From contig CANLQE010000001.1 of assembly GCA_947493215.1 (NCBI GenBank), forward strand, positions 1,799,404-1,863,403: DNA of 64,000 nt. The letters are read 5' to 3'. This DNA comes from an uncultured Sphingomonadaceae bacterium (lineage in GTDB: Bacteria; Pseudomonadota; Alphaproteobacteria; Sphingomonadales; Sphingomonadaceae). A model generated the notes under the pieces. The model made no database searches, had not been told where the DNA came from, and was given only the letters and a program-made list of their open reading frames with translations. The translations under genes were made by a program, and so were the position numbers. This document shows positions 55,843 to 64,000 of this stretch, one piece after another. Every line of letters begins with the position of its first letter. Position 1 is the first letter of the stretch.

Positions 55843-56828
55843 AGCCTGTTAGACTTTTAAGAAGCGGGGAACGCGGCGCTGCTCTATTGACCGTCTTGTT
55901 GTTGGTCGCCGTAATCGCGGTATTGGCTGCGCACGGAATCGACCGTCTGGCCGGCGCAACCAAATTGGCATCCAACGCCCGCGAGCTTAGCCAGGCCAAG
56001 GCCTATCTGATCGCAGCAGAATTCATCGGCATGCAATCGGCCGAGAAAATTGTAAGCCTGTCGCCAGGGCGAACCACTAATATGGGTGGCTGGAATGGGC
56101 AGAGCCGACGCTTCCCTGTTCCTCGTGGCCTCATTACCGCCGCACTGACCGATGGCGGTAACTGTTTCAATATCAACAGCCTGGTGAGCCAGACCGATTC
56201 GATTTTATCGCTGCGCCCGGAGGGTCAAACGCAGTTTATACGGCTGATGACGTTGCTGGAAATCCCGCAAGGGAACGCAGCGGATATCGCGGAATCAGTT
56301 GCCGATTGGATTGATAGCGACGCCGTTCCATCACAGCGCGGCGCTGAGGATGAATATTACGCGCAATTGGAAAAGCCTTATCGCACGGCGAATGCTGTGA
56401 TGCTCGATGTCAGCGAGTTACGGACCATCAAAGGTGTAACTAGTGATATTTACGCGCGGCTGGCACCGTGGCTTTGCGCGTTGCCGACGACCGATTTGTC
56501 ACCGATAAATATCAATACGCTGCGCCCCGAACAAGCGGTCTTGTTAGCGATGCTGTCCAACAAGCCGGATATTTCGCAAGCGCGTCAATTTCTCGGGCGG
56601 CGAACGGATTCAGGCTATGGGAGCCTTAACGATTTCTGGGCAGATCCTTTTCCAGCAAGCTTCTTGGCGCCATCGCAAGTGCAGGGGCAGGTCAAATTGA
56701 AGACCCGCTGGTTTCGGCTCGACATGACCGTCGAAATGCAAAGTGCTTTGGTTGAAGAGCGCGCCTTGGTCGATGCAGCGCGTCAACCGGCGCGGTTGGT
56801 CCACCGTCAGCGCGGCGATGCACTGTGA
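55839..56828 (+). CDS. gspK: Type II secretion minor pseudopilin GspK
   Basis: A 329-residue pseudopilin K. It has the basic start with ERGAALLTVLLLVAVIAVLAA (short leader then hydrophobic helix) and the helix-hairpin-helix-like domain around SPININTLRPEQAVLLAML. GspK caps the pseudopilus with GspJ and GspI. No gspL, gspM or gspC follow; tRNA-His comes next. Confidence 0.9.
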   Translation: MKPVRLLRSGERGAALLTVLLLVAVIAVLAAHGIDRLAGATKLASNARELSQAKAYLIAAEFIGMQSAEKIVSLSPGRTTNMGGWNGQSRRFPVPRGLITAALTDGGNCFNINSLVSQTDSILSLRPEGQTQFIRLMTLLEIPQGNAADIAESVADWIDSDAVPSQRGAEDEYYAQLEKPYRTANAVMLDVSELRTIKGVTSDIYARLAPWLCALPTTDLSPININTLRPEQAVLLAMLSNKPDISQARQFLGRRTDSGYGSLNDFWADPFPASFLAPSQVQGQVKLKTRWFRLDMTVEMQSALVEERALVDAARQPARLVHRQRGDAL

Positions 56829-56947
56829 ATAGAATTCTTGGGGGATGATTATTTCATGCGTTTTTGCTGTGCTAAATACTTGACGTCTGCCCCTAAGCGT
56901 CCCTATGCAGCGCGGCGCAGTAGGCCTATTTTAGGCCGCGCGATTGT

Positions 56948-57025
56948 GGCGATCGTAGCTCAGTTGGTTAGAGCGCCGGTTTGTGGTACCGGAGGTCGGG
57001 GGTTCGAGACCCCTCGGTCGCCCCA
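56948..57025 (+). tRNA. tRNA-His (GTG)
   Basis: A 78-nt tRNA with the extra G-1 (56948) typical of tRNA-His paired to C73 (57022), acceptor stem GCGATCG/CGGTCGC, anticodon GTG at 56983-56985 in a 7-base loop (TTGTGGT), a GGTTCGAGACCC T-arm and encoded CCA (57023-57025). It lies 119 bp after gspK. Confidence 0.97.
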
Positions 57026-57158
57026 TTTTCAAAACCACATCTGTTGGATATTCAAAGTGTTAGGGGTTCCCGAAACATCTTGGGGTGACAAAAGCATTTT
57101 GTAATATTATTACGTTAAAAACAAATTATGTTACTCAGCGAGCGAAGGGTTTTGCCAA

Positions 57159-58208
57159 ATGTCGGTAATGTGGGATATGCCAGATTTTGACGGCCATGAA
57201 GCTGTCCATTTTTTCCATGATGTTGACACTGGTCTGAGCGCGATCATTGCTCTCCATTCTACACATTTGGGCCCGGGAGCGGGTGGCACGCGCTTCTGGC
57301 ATTATGAGAATCGCGAAACGGCTGTGACTGACGCGCTGCGCTTGTCGCGTGGCATGAGTTTTAAAAATGCGATGGCTGGGTTACCTTTGGGCGGTGGCAA
57401 AGCGGTGATATTGGCAGACCGAAATAGGACGAAATCTCCTGAAATGTTGGCTGCATTTGGCCGGATGATCGATTCGCTGGGCGGCGCTTATGTGACAGCC
57501 GAAGATGTCGGCATCAGCACAGCGGATATGGTTGAGGTGTCCAAGCAAACAAAATTCGTCTCTGGTCTACCAGTCAGTGACCACAGCAATGCTGGGGGCG
57601 ATCCCGGGCCATTTACAGCGATGGGCGTTTATCTTGGTGTGAAAGCCGCCGTAAAACATAAATTGGGCCGCGACGGGATGGAAGATGTTCATGTCGCTAT
57701 TCAAGGTGTGGGCAGTGTCGGCGGCGGATTGGCACGCTTACTTGCTAAAGACGGCGCGCGGCTCAGTATCGCGGATATCAACAAGGACCATGCGGCCAGT
57801 CTCGCAGCCGAGATTGGCGCCAATGTTGTCGGTCTCGACGACGTTATGCGGCTGGAAGCAGATGTGTTCAGTCCCAATGCTTTGGGCGCGATTCTCGACA
57901 AGGTTTCGATCGCGCACCTTAACGTCCCAATTGTTGCTGGCGGAGCGAATAACCAGCTTGCGACACCAGAAGATGGTCAGCGGATTTTTGATCGTGATAT
58001 TCTGTTTGCACCAGACTATGTGATCAACTCTGGCGGCATCATCAATGTCGGCCTTGAGTATCTAGGTGACAGTGATGTTGACGAGGTAAATCGCCGGATT
58101 GATAAAATCCCGGCGCGCTTGACCGAAATCTGGGAAGAAAGCGCGTCCCGGCAATTGCCGTCTGCTGAAGTTGCCGACAATATGGCCCAGGCCCTTATTG
58201 GACGTTGA
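57159..58208 (+). CDS. Leucine/phenylalanine/valine-type amino-acid dehydrogenase
   Basis: A 349-residue NAD-dependent enzyme of the Glu/Leu/Phe/Val dehydrogenase family, which deaminates branched or aromatic amino acids. The catalytic Lys is in PLGGGKAVI (about 81), the Rossmann fold at about 180 (IQGVGSVGGGLARLL) and the substrate region STADMVEVSK follow. The family usually includes leucine dehydrogenase. The exact substrate is not fixed by sequence. Confidence 0.92.
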   Translation: MSVMWDMPDFDGHEAVHFFHDVDTGLSAIIALHSTHLGPGAGGTRFWHYENRETAVTDALRLSRGMSFKNAMAGLPLGGGKAVILADRNRTKSPEMLAAFGRMIDSLGGAYVTAEDVGISTADMVEVSKQTKFVSGLPVSDHSNAGGDPGPFTAMGVYLGVKAAVKHKLGRDGMEDVHVAIQGVGSVGGGLARLLAKDGARLSIADINKDHAASLAAEIGANVVGLDDVMRLEADVFSPNALGAILDKVSIAHLNVPIVAGGANNQLATPEDGQRIFDRDILFAPDYVINSGGIINVGLEYLGDSDVDEVNRRIDKIPARLTEIWEESASRQLPSAEVADNMAQALIGR

Positions 58209-58246
58209 CCCGTTCGCTTGTCGCACGCCGAGCCAAACCGATGTGA

Positions 58247-60436
58247 CTATACAACGACCTGCATGAATTTTGGTTTGCTCGCCTGACCTGATTCGTTTTG
58301 CGCTAAAGGATAATTCCCAGGCGGTAAGGCCGCGAGAGGCATGCCCGCAGCTGCAAGATCATAAGGCGATACACGGTGACGTGTACATAGTCCTCCAGCC
58401 CCATCGCCAACCAATGGCGTTTCAAATTCGGTTGCCAGCATCGATTCTTTGACGCGTATGACAGTGCTAATCACCAATTGTCCGCCGCCAAGGTCAAGAA
58501 CCAGCTTGGTTCCCAGTGGAACACCCAGCATGCCTTCAAATCTGGCTCCGGTTTTCGAAAGATCGCGCATGACAACGTCATAGCGATGATCCTCATGGAT
58601 GGCGCCGATACGTCGGAACACGGTCCGCCGGTCAGGTCGATATAATTCTGGACCATCCGGTTCAATCCGGAATTCTCCGCTGCCAAGCTTTTCTTCGATC
58701 TCTTCGAGCGTCAGCGCCTTAGAATAAATCCACCCTTGAATATATCGTGCGCCCTTTGAACAAACCAAGGTGAACTGGTCAAAAGCTTCGACGCCTTCGA
58801 CTGTGGTTTCCATGCCCAGCGCTTCCGACAAGCTTACGATGGCAGCGATAATTTTGGCGCTATTCTTGTCTGTCTGGGTGCAGGAGTCGACAAAACTCTT
58901 ATCGACCTTGATCTTGTCAAAAGGGGCTGAACGCAAATAGCTGAGTGACGAATATCCCGTACCAAAATCATCGAGCGCCAATCGGACGCCCAGCTCTTTC
59001 AATATCTTGAACGTATTGTCGATGGTTTCACTGTCGCCCATGAACACGCTCTCCGTGAGCTCAAGCTCCAGCCGCTCGGGTTCAAGGCCGCTGGCAGCAA
59101 GGGCGTTCATGACGATTTCTGGAAAACCGCTGTTGGCAAATTGCACAGCCGATACATTGACTGCTATGCGGACTGAACTGGGCCACTGAAGAGCGTCAGT
59201 ACAAGCTTTGCGTAGTGCCCATTCGCCTAGTTGGTTGATAAGATTGAGTTCTTCAGCAATCGGAATGAATACGGCTGGGCTCACCGATCCACGCTCAGGG
59301 TGGACCCAGCGCATCAATGCTTCAAACCCGACAACCATGTGATCATCTGTACGGACGACAGGTTGATAATTCAGCTGCAGTTGATCATTATCTAGCGCGT
59401 CTCGCAGATCTTCGACAAGCAAGCGGCGCTCTTCCTCTTCGTCTTTTAGGTCAGCAGAATAAAAACGAAACTGGCCTCGTCCGGAATTTTTGGCAGCATA
59501 TAATGCAAGGTCAGAGCTACGGACCAGTTCATCTTTCTCGACACCATCATAAGGCGCCACAGCTATTCCGATAGACGTGCCGATGACTGCGCTTTTGTCA
59601 TCAATGGGATAAGGTTGCGAAACAATTTTGACTATTTTTTCGGCAATTTCACCCAGTTTTCCCCGATCATCTAGGTCGGGCAGGATGATTTGAAACTCAT
59701 CACCGCCCAGCCGGCCAATTTCCCCGCGATCCCCGACAATAGTGCGCACGCGTTTGGCTACCTGCTTTAGCAGTTCGTCGCCGGCGGGATGACCCATCGT
59801 GTCATTGACCTGTTTGAACCGGTCAAGATCCAACATCATGATTGCGCAGCTACGGCTGGCCGCCTTGAAGGCACCGAGGATCCCGTTCAGTTGGTTATCC
59901 ATCCGATGGCGATTGGCAAGCCCAGTCAGCGAGTCAAACTCTGCAAGCCGGGAATCTTCCAGTTTCCGCTGATATTCTACCGTGACATCCTTGGCACTGC
60001 CACGATAACCTTTAAACTCGCCCGCTTCATCAAATTTTGGATGGGCGGAAATCATCCACCAAGTCGGGCGGTCTTCCTGATTCAATGTAGCTGGCACGCG
60101 GCGGACGACGAGGTCGCGAAGTTTACTGCGCTTACTGAGTTGATAATGCAGCGGACGATCTGATTTCTCATCGGGGTTATCGGGGTCATTTTCAAATAGC
60201 GCCGTAAACGGTTGTGCCATAATGTCTTCAATGGGCTTATTCAAATTTTCTGCCGCTTTGTCAGAAAGATAAACAAATCGGCCTTCTGCATCGGTAGCCC
60301 ACAGCCAACTTATCCCTGCTAGCTCAAAGTCATCTAGGACTTCTAAACGCTTTGCATGGTTGGCGGATGTAGTGGCCGCTATTGATTCATCAGATGAACC
60401 ATTGGAAAATGCCTTGAGTAAGCCTTTGACTGCCAT
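58247..60436 (-). CDS. PAS-GGDEF-EAL-PilZ cyclic-di-GMP protein
   Basis: A 729-residue regulator. A PAS domain (about 30-150) precedes GGDEF (about 170-330), with intact GGDEF in GRLGGDEFQIIL, and an EAL domain (about 340-590) with intact EALMRW, DDFGTGYSS and VDKSFV. At the C-terminus (about 620-705) lies a PilZ-type domain starting with RRTVFRRIGAIHE, which binds c-di-GMP in relatives. The RxxD inhibitory site is missing. Both synthesis and breakdown of c-di-GMP look possible. The neighbouring adhesin and secretion genes are typical c-di-GMP targets, but no link is shown. Confidence 0.9.
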   Translation of the reverse strand: MAVKGLLKAFSNGSSDESIAATTSANHAKRLEVLDDFELAGISWLWATDAEGRFVYLSDKAAENLNKPIEDIMAQPFTALFENDPDNPDEKSDRPLHYQLSKRSKLRDLVVRRVPATLNQEDRPTWWMISAHPKFDEAGEFKGYRGSAKDVTVEYQRKLEDSRLAEFDSLTGLANRHRMDNQLNGILGAFKAASRSCAIMMLDLDRFKQVNDTMGHPAGDELLKQVAKRVRTIVGDRGEIGRLGGDEFQIILPDLDDRGKLGEIAEKIVKIVSQPYPIDDKSAVIGTSIGIAVAPYDGVEKDELVRSSDLALYAAKNSGRGQFRFYSADLKDEEEERRLLVEDLRDALDNDQLQLNYQPVVRTDDHMVVGFEALMRWVHPERGSVSPAVFIPIAEELNLINQLGEWALRKACTDALQWPSSVRIAVNVSAVQFANSGFPEIVMNALAASGLEPERLELELTESVFMGDSETIDNTFKILKELGVRLALDDFGTGYSSLSYLRSAPFDKIKVDKSFVDSCTQTDKNSAKIIAAIVSLSEALGMETTVEGVEAFDQFTLVCSKGARYIQGWIYSKALTLEEIEEKLGSGEFRIEPDGPELYRPDRRTVFRRIGAIHEDHRYDVVMRDLSKTGARFEGMLGVPLGTKLVLDLGGGQLVISTVIRVKESMLATEFETPLVGDGAGGLCTRHRVSPYDLAAAGMPLAALPPGNYPLAQNESGQASKPKFMQVVV

Positions 60437-60684
60437 AGATATTTCTGAACCTCAGCCCCACTGAAGAATTAATTCTGATTTTGAGGGTTCAGGTTTAACA
60501 GCGCTATGGTTACTATAGAGCTAACGCCTGCCATTTAGCTTGGTTTGAAGGGGCCGTTTGTTCTAATCGAATTCATGGATTGCAACCTGTCCAGAAAAAC
60601 ACTTGTCGCCTTGCGCCAGTTCTGCCATCAAAAAATCAGATTCTACTGGTCGCACAGTAGCTAGAGGCAATGACCGTTTTTTAA

Positions 60685-61404
60685 ATGCACGCTTACGCAA
60701 ATCCTACCCGCTTCCTGTCGCTTGCTAGGCCGTTGACGCCTTGGCTGCTATTTGGTGGCATGGCTCTGGTTTTGGTCGCCTGTGCCTGGGGCATATTATC
60801 TACACCGCCGGAGCGTCTGCAGGGCGAGTCTGTCAAGATCATCTTTGTCCACGTACCGATGGCTTGGCTGGGAATGGCGGGATGGACCGGTATTGCGATT
60901 GCCAGCATTTCAGAGCTAATCTGGCGGCATCCGCTGGCTTCCCACGCGGCGCGCGCAATCGCGGTACCCGGGGCATTATTTGCATTGCTTTGTCTAGTGA
61001 CGGGGGCGATTTGGGGGCGTCCGGCATGGGGAACTTGGTGGGTCTGGGACGGACGTTTGACCTCGATGCTCGTGCTATTTTTCCTTTATCTCGCTTACAT
61101 CGTGCTGGCGAACGAAACGAGCAAGACATCAGGTCAAAGCCGAATTGCTGCGATCTTTGGCGTTGTCGGGATCGTGAACCTGCCGATCATCCGTTTTTCG
61201 GTTGAATGGTGGGAGACACAGCATCAGGGCACGAGTATCAGTATCACCGGAAAATCCACGATTGATGCGCTGTATTTATGGCCTCTATTGGTTTCCGCGA
61301 TAGGATTTTCTCTTCTATTCGCTGCGATTGTGCTTATGCGGATGCGTGCAAGTCTCGCTGAAACAAAAGTTGAGGGACGATTGAAAAGAATGGCAGCAGA
61401 GTGA
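60685..61404 (+). CDS. ccmC: Heme exporter CcmC
   Basis: A 239-residue membrane protein with six helices that binds heme in the periplasm and passes it to CcmE. The family tryptophan-rich loop is WGTWWVWDGRLTSML. It begins the ccm operon and overlaps ccmD by 4 bp. No ccmA or ccmB is seen in the window. Confidence 0.95.
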   Translation: MHAYANPTRFLSLARPLTPWLLFGGMALVLVACAWGILSTPPERLQGESVKIIFVHVPMAWLGMAGWTGIAIASISELIWRHPLASHAARAIAVPGALFALLCLVTGAIWGRPAWGTWWVWDGRLTSMLVLFFLYLAYIVLANETSKTSGQSRIAAIFGVVGIVNLPIIRFSVEWWETQHQGTSISITGKSTIDALYLWPLLVSAIGFSLLFAAIVLMRMRASLAETKVEGRLKRMAAE

Positions 61405-61532
61405 ACCATACCCCGTATATTATCGCATCGTTTGCCCTGGTTTTCTTGGGTACAATGGCTGTGATAGTAAGCAGCTATGTCGCAATGCGGCGGGCTGAGA
61501 ACAAGGTTGAGCAATTGAGTAAACGCAAATGA
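61401..61532 (+). CDS. ccmD: Heme exporter accessory protein CcmD
   Basis: A 43-residue protein that starts with GTG at 61401 (overlapping ccmC stop) and ends at TGA 61530-61532 (overlapping the ccmE start by 4 bp). It has one membrane helix (about 6-28: YIIASFALVFLGTMAVIV) and a basic tail (MRRAENKVEQ), as in CcmD. Too short for most gene finders. It helps release heme-bound CcmE from CcmC. Confidence 0.85.
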   Translation: MNHTPYIIASFALVFLGTMAVIVSSYVAMRRAENKVEQLSKRK

Positions 61533-61978
61533 AAGCGAAACATCAAAGACTGACATTGGCCGTGCTGGCGCTGGTCGCGCTGGTCGGGGCAGGCGTGCTC
61601 GCGGCTTTCGCCTTGCAGGACCGCGCGAATTATTTTTATACGCCAGCGGATATTGTCGCAAAGCAACCGGCCGCGGGACAAGCCATCCGCTTGGGCGGTA
61701 TGGTCGAAGAGGGTTCGATACGCCATGAGGCAGACGGCGTGACGGTTAATTTTATCGTGCAAGATGGCACAGCGCGGCAGGCGGTTATGTATACCGGCAT
61801 CACACCAGATTTGTTTGTTGAAGGGTCCGGCGTTGTCGCGGATGGGAAATTGACCAGCGATGGTACGTTTATAGCCGATAGCTTGCTCGCCAAACATGAC
61901 GAAAATTACGTTCCGCGTGAACTGGAAGGCATTGATATGACTGGCAATATGACGAAAACGGATACGCTGGTCGAATGA
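61529..61978 (+). CDS. ccmE: Cytochrome c maturation chaperone CcmE
   Basis: A 149-residue membrane-anchored heme chaperone. An N-terminal helix (about 8-29) is followed by a beta-barrel. The covalent heme His is in LLAKHDENY (about 122), the known CcmE signature. Both ends overlap neighbours, ccmD and ccmF, by 4 bp. Confidence 0.96.
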   Translation: MKAKHQRLTLAVLALVALVGAGVLAAFALQDRANYFYTPADIVAKQPAAGQAIRLGGMVEEGSIRHEADGVTVNFIVQDGTARQAVMYTGITPDLFVEGSGVVADGKLTSDGTFIADSLLAKHDENYVPRELEGIDMTGNMTKTDTLVE

Positions 61979-63912
61979 TCGCAGAAGCAGGTCTTATTGC
62001 GCTCTGGCTCGCGGCCAGCATGGCATTTCTGCAATTTGCGCTATCTGCTATTGGCTTGGTGAAGGGGCAGGATGAGCTTTTCAAGGCGATCCGGCCGGTG
62101 GCCATAGCCCAAGGCGTTCTGGTGGCTATATCCTTTTTGCTGCTGGTTTGGCTGTTTGTGCGTTCCGACATGTCGGTGAAGCTCGTTGTCGCTAACAGCG
62201 TGGCGATCAAGCCGTTAATCTACAAGATTTCCGGCGCATGGGGCAATCATGAGGGATCCATGCTGCTATGGATCGCCATCATGGGCGTGGCGGGTGCCTG
62301 TATCGGTATTTTTGAACGCAATTTGAAACAGAAGACGCTGGTGACAACGTTAGGCGCGCAGGCGTTTATCAGCATCGGTTTTTATGCCTATCTGCTGATT
62401 GCTTCCAATCCGTTCGAGCGGATATTCCCGGTTCCTGCAGATGGGCAGGGGCTTAACCCGCTCCTCCAGGACATCGGCCTCGCACTGCATCCACCGACGC
62501 TATATATTGGCTATGTCGGGCTATCTATCGCCTTTTCCTTTGCCGTTGGCGCTATGATCACACGTGACGTCGGACCGGAATTCGCCAAAGCCATGCGGCC
62601 TTGGGTGCTCGGCGCATGGGTTTTTCTGACGCTGGGTATTACGGCTGGCAGCTACTGGGCTTATTATGAGCTTGGCTGGGGCGGCTGGTGGTTCTGGGAT
62701 CCGGTTGAAAATGCCTCTTTGATGCCATGGCTGGCGGCTACTGCCTTGCTGCATTCCGTCACCGTATTGGCGACGCGTGATGGCTTGCGTGCGTGGACAC
62801 TGATGCTGGCTGTTGTCGCTTTCTCAATGTCTATGATCGGTACGTTTCTGGTTCGCTCCGGCGTACTCACCAGCGTTCACGCCTTCGCTGTTGATCCGGA
62901 GCGTGGCAGCTTCATCCTCGCATTGCTTGCCATTTATATTGGGGGTGCGATGGCTTTATTTGCGCTGCGCGTCGGTTCGGTAAAAGAAGGTTCCCAGTTT
63001 GAACCTGTCAGCAGAGAAGGGGCGCTGGTGGCCAATAATCTTCTTCTGTCAGCCATATTGGGCATCGTCTTTATCGGCACGCTCTATCCTTTGTTTGTCG
63101 AGGGAATGAGCGATGAAATGATCTCGGTCGGCCCGCCATATTTTAACTTGGCGACGGGGCCGATCGCATTGATTTTGGTTGCGATCATGGCGGCTGGTCC
63201 CTTGCTGCGGTGGCGGCGCGATAGCGCGAAAGCGTTGCTCAACCGCATTTCGATTCCAGTCTTTCTGACTGCTGCAGCCCTGTTTGCATTGGTTCTGTTC
63301 ACCACCTCAATGTCAGTCCTGCCGTTAGTTGGCATGGCTCTGGCTGCGGGGATCGCGGTTGCGAGCTTTGCGCCCTTGTGGAAGCGTAATTTACGCCGAA
63401 CGCCGATGCACACTTATGGTATGATTATCGCCCATTTCGGCATTGCCGTTGCGTTGGTTGGAATGGCGTCGGAAACCAGCTTCACCGAAGAAAGATTGGT
63501 CGCTGCGACGCCGGGCGATGAAATCCTGGTAAACAAGTGGAAGATCAAGTTTGAAGCGATTGAACCAGTGGCTGGTCCCAACTGGACGGCGCTGGAGGCA
63601 CGGGTGACGGCGCAATATGCGGATGAAACTATCCACGAGATCGCGCCGCAAAACCGGATGTTCGCTTCTGCCCAGATGCAGACCAGTGAGGCTGCTTTGC
63701 TGACCCGCTGGAATGGACAGCTTTATGTTGTATTGGGTGACAGCGATGAGCAAGGTCGCTGGCAGTTACGTATCTGGTGGAAGCCGTTTGTCACGCTGAT
63801 CTGGTATGGCGGCGTGCTGATTGCTTTGGGCGGTCTGTTGGCGATGATCGGCCGTCTGCGCCGTGCGAGCCATCAGAAAAAGCAAAGAGCCTATGCCGAG
63901 GCGATGATATGA
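61975..63912 (+). CDS. ccmF: Cytochrome c heme lyase subunit CcmF
   Basis: A 645-residue membrane protein with about 14 helices that attaches heme to apocytochrome c. The WWD signature is WGGWWFWDPVENASLMPWL. It overlaps ccmE and ccmG by 4 bp. Length is typical. Confidence 0.96.
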   Translation: MIAEAGLIALWLAASMAFLQFALSAIGLVKGQDELFKAIRPVAIAQGVLVAISFLLLVWLFVRSDMSVKLVVANSVAIKPLIYKISGAWGNHEGSMLLWIAIMGVAGACIGIFERNLKQKTLVTTLGAQAFISIGFYAYLLIASNPFERIFPVPADGQGLNPLLQDIGLALHPPTLYIGYVGLSIAFSFAVGAMITRDVGPEFAKAMRPWVLGAWVFLTLGITAGSYWAYYELGWGGWWFWDPVENASLMPWLAATALLHSVTVLATRDGLRAWTLMLAVVAFSMSMIGTFLVRSGVLTSVHAFAVDPERGSFILALLAIYIGGAMALFALRVGSVKEGSQFEPVSREGALVANNLLLSAILGIVFIGTLYPLFVEGMSDEMISVGPPYFNLATGPIALILVAIMAAGPLLRWRRDSAKALLNRISIPVFLTAAALFALVLFTTSMSVLPLVGMALAAGIAVASFAPLWKRNLRRTPMHTYGMIIAHFGIAVALVGMASETSFTEERLVAATPGDEILVNKWKIKFEAIEPVAGPNWTALEARVTAQYADETIHEIAPQNRMFASAQMQTSEAALLTRWNGQLYVVLGDSDEQGRWQLRIWWKPFVTLIWYGGVLIALGGLLAMIGRLRRASHQKKQRAYAEAMI

Positions 63913-64000
63913 ATCGCTGGCTGCTCTGGGTTCCTCTGGTGCTGTTCGGTATCTTTTTCGCGGTCGTAGCTGCGGGCTTGATCCGGCCCAAGGATAATAT
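63909..64000 (+). CDS. ccmG: Thiol:disulfide interchange protein DsbE/CcmG, N-terminal part
   Basis: The start of the next ccm gene; it runs off the window. The visible 30 residues are one membrane helix followed by GLIRPKDN, as in the signal anchor of DsbE/CcmG thioredoxins of sphingomonads. The ATG overlaps the ccmF stop by 4 bp. The CxxC site would lie outside the window. Confidence 0.75.
   Translation, partial: MNRWLLWVPLVLFGIFFAVVAAGLIRPKDN

Noticed and set aside
56948-57158. tRNA-His as an attachment site for an integrated element
   Set aside because: No integrase, no duplicated tRNA 3' end and no foreign genes lie next to it in this window.

Overview
The window is a stretch of chromosome from an alphaproteobacterium, most likely a sphingomonad (Sphingorhabdus, Parasphingorhabdus or Sphingopyxis type). 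The clues are moderate GC, a CckA hybrid kinase, a GTTC-N7-GTTC (alphaproteobacterial LexA) box before recA, the dapA-smpB-DUF2062-cckA gene order, a bamA-skp-fabZ cluster with no lpxD, lpxA or lpxB (sphingomonads make glycosphingolipids instead of LPS), and a ccmC-D-E-F-G cytochrome c maturation operon. Genus is an inference. No plasmid, phage, insertion sequence or CRISPR array is visible.

Layout. 1-3.7 kb: end of aspS, an overlapping alpha/beta hydrolase, a secreted unknown and a PPK2-family kinase. 3.8-8.5 kb: a Rieske oxygenase with a class C beta-lactamase-like hydrolase (minus strand), then a LysR regulator divergent from an azoreductase-pirin pair. 8.5-13.3 kb: accessory region with an nfeD-slipin operon and four small unknown genes, each flanked by copies of one short palindromic element. 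13.3-29.7 kb: housekeeping block with a lytic transglycosylase, dapA-smpB-DUF2062-cckA, recA, a glutathione transferase, alaS, a Kef-type antiporter, icd, psd-pssA and a small membrane protein with a possible LexA box. 29.8-37.3 kb: a membrane-bound AraC-type receptor/regulator divergent from a 1657-residue trimeric autotransporter adhesin. 37.5-38.8 kb: an exported PAF-acetylhydrolase-like hydrolase.

39-50.8 kb: the classic block rpsB-tsf-pyrH-frr-uppS-cdsA-dxr-rseP-bamA-skp-fabZ, then rpmE. It links translation, isoprenoid and phospholipid synthesis and outer-membrane assembly, with many 1-4 bp gene overlaps. 50.8-54.4 kb: a four-gene minus-strand operon of an Nramp-like transporter and the three 5-oxoprolinase subunits PxpA, PxpB and PxpC. 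54.5-60.4 kb: a prolyl-4-hydroxylase-like oxygenase, an isolated gspJ-gspK pair, tRNA-His, a leucine/phenylalanine-type dehydrogenase and a PAS-GGDEF-EAL-PilZ protein. 60.7-64 kb: the ccm operon, including a 43-codon ccmD in the ccmC-ccmE gap, running off the window into ccmG/dsbE.

The most unusual parts are (i) the adhesin locus: a giant YadA-type adhesin with three short disulfide-capable inserts and five Asp-rich loops, controlled perhaps by an adjacent transmembrane AraC protein, with 21-bp-spaced direct repeats and a 25-codon leader ORF in the shared intergenic region; (ii) the palindromic element family that separates every small gene in the 11.2-13.3 kb island; and (iii) a small membrane protein with a LexA-box-like site just upstream. 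All functional links are inferred from sequence and position.
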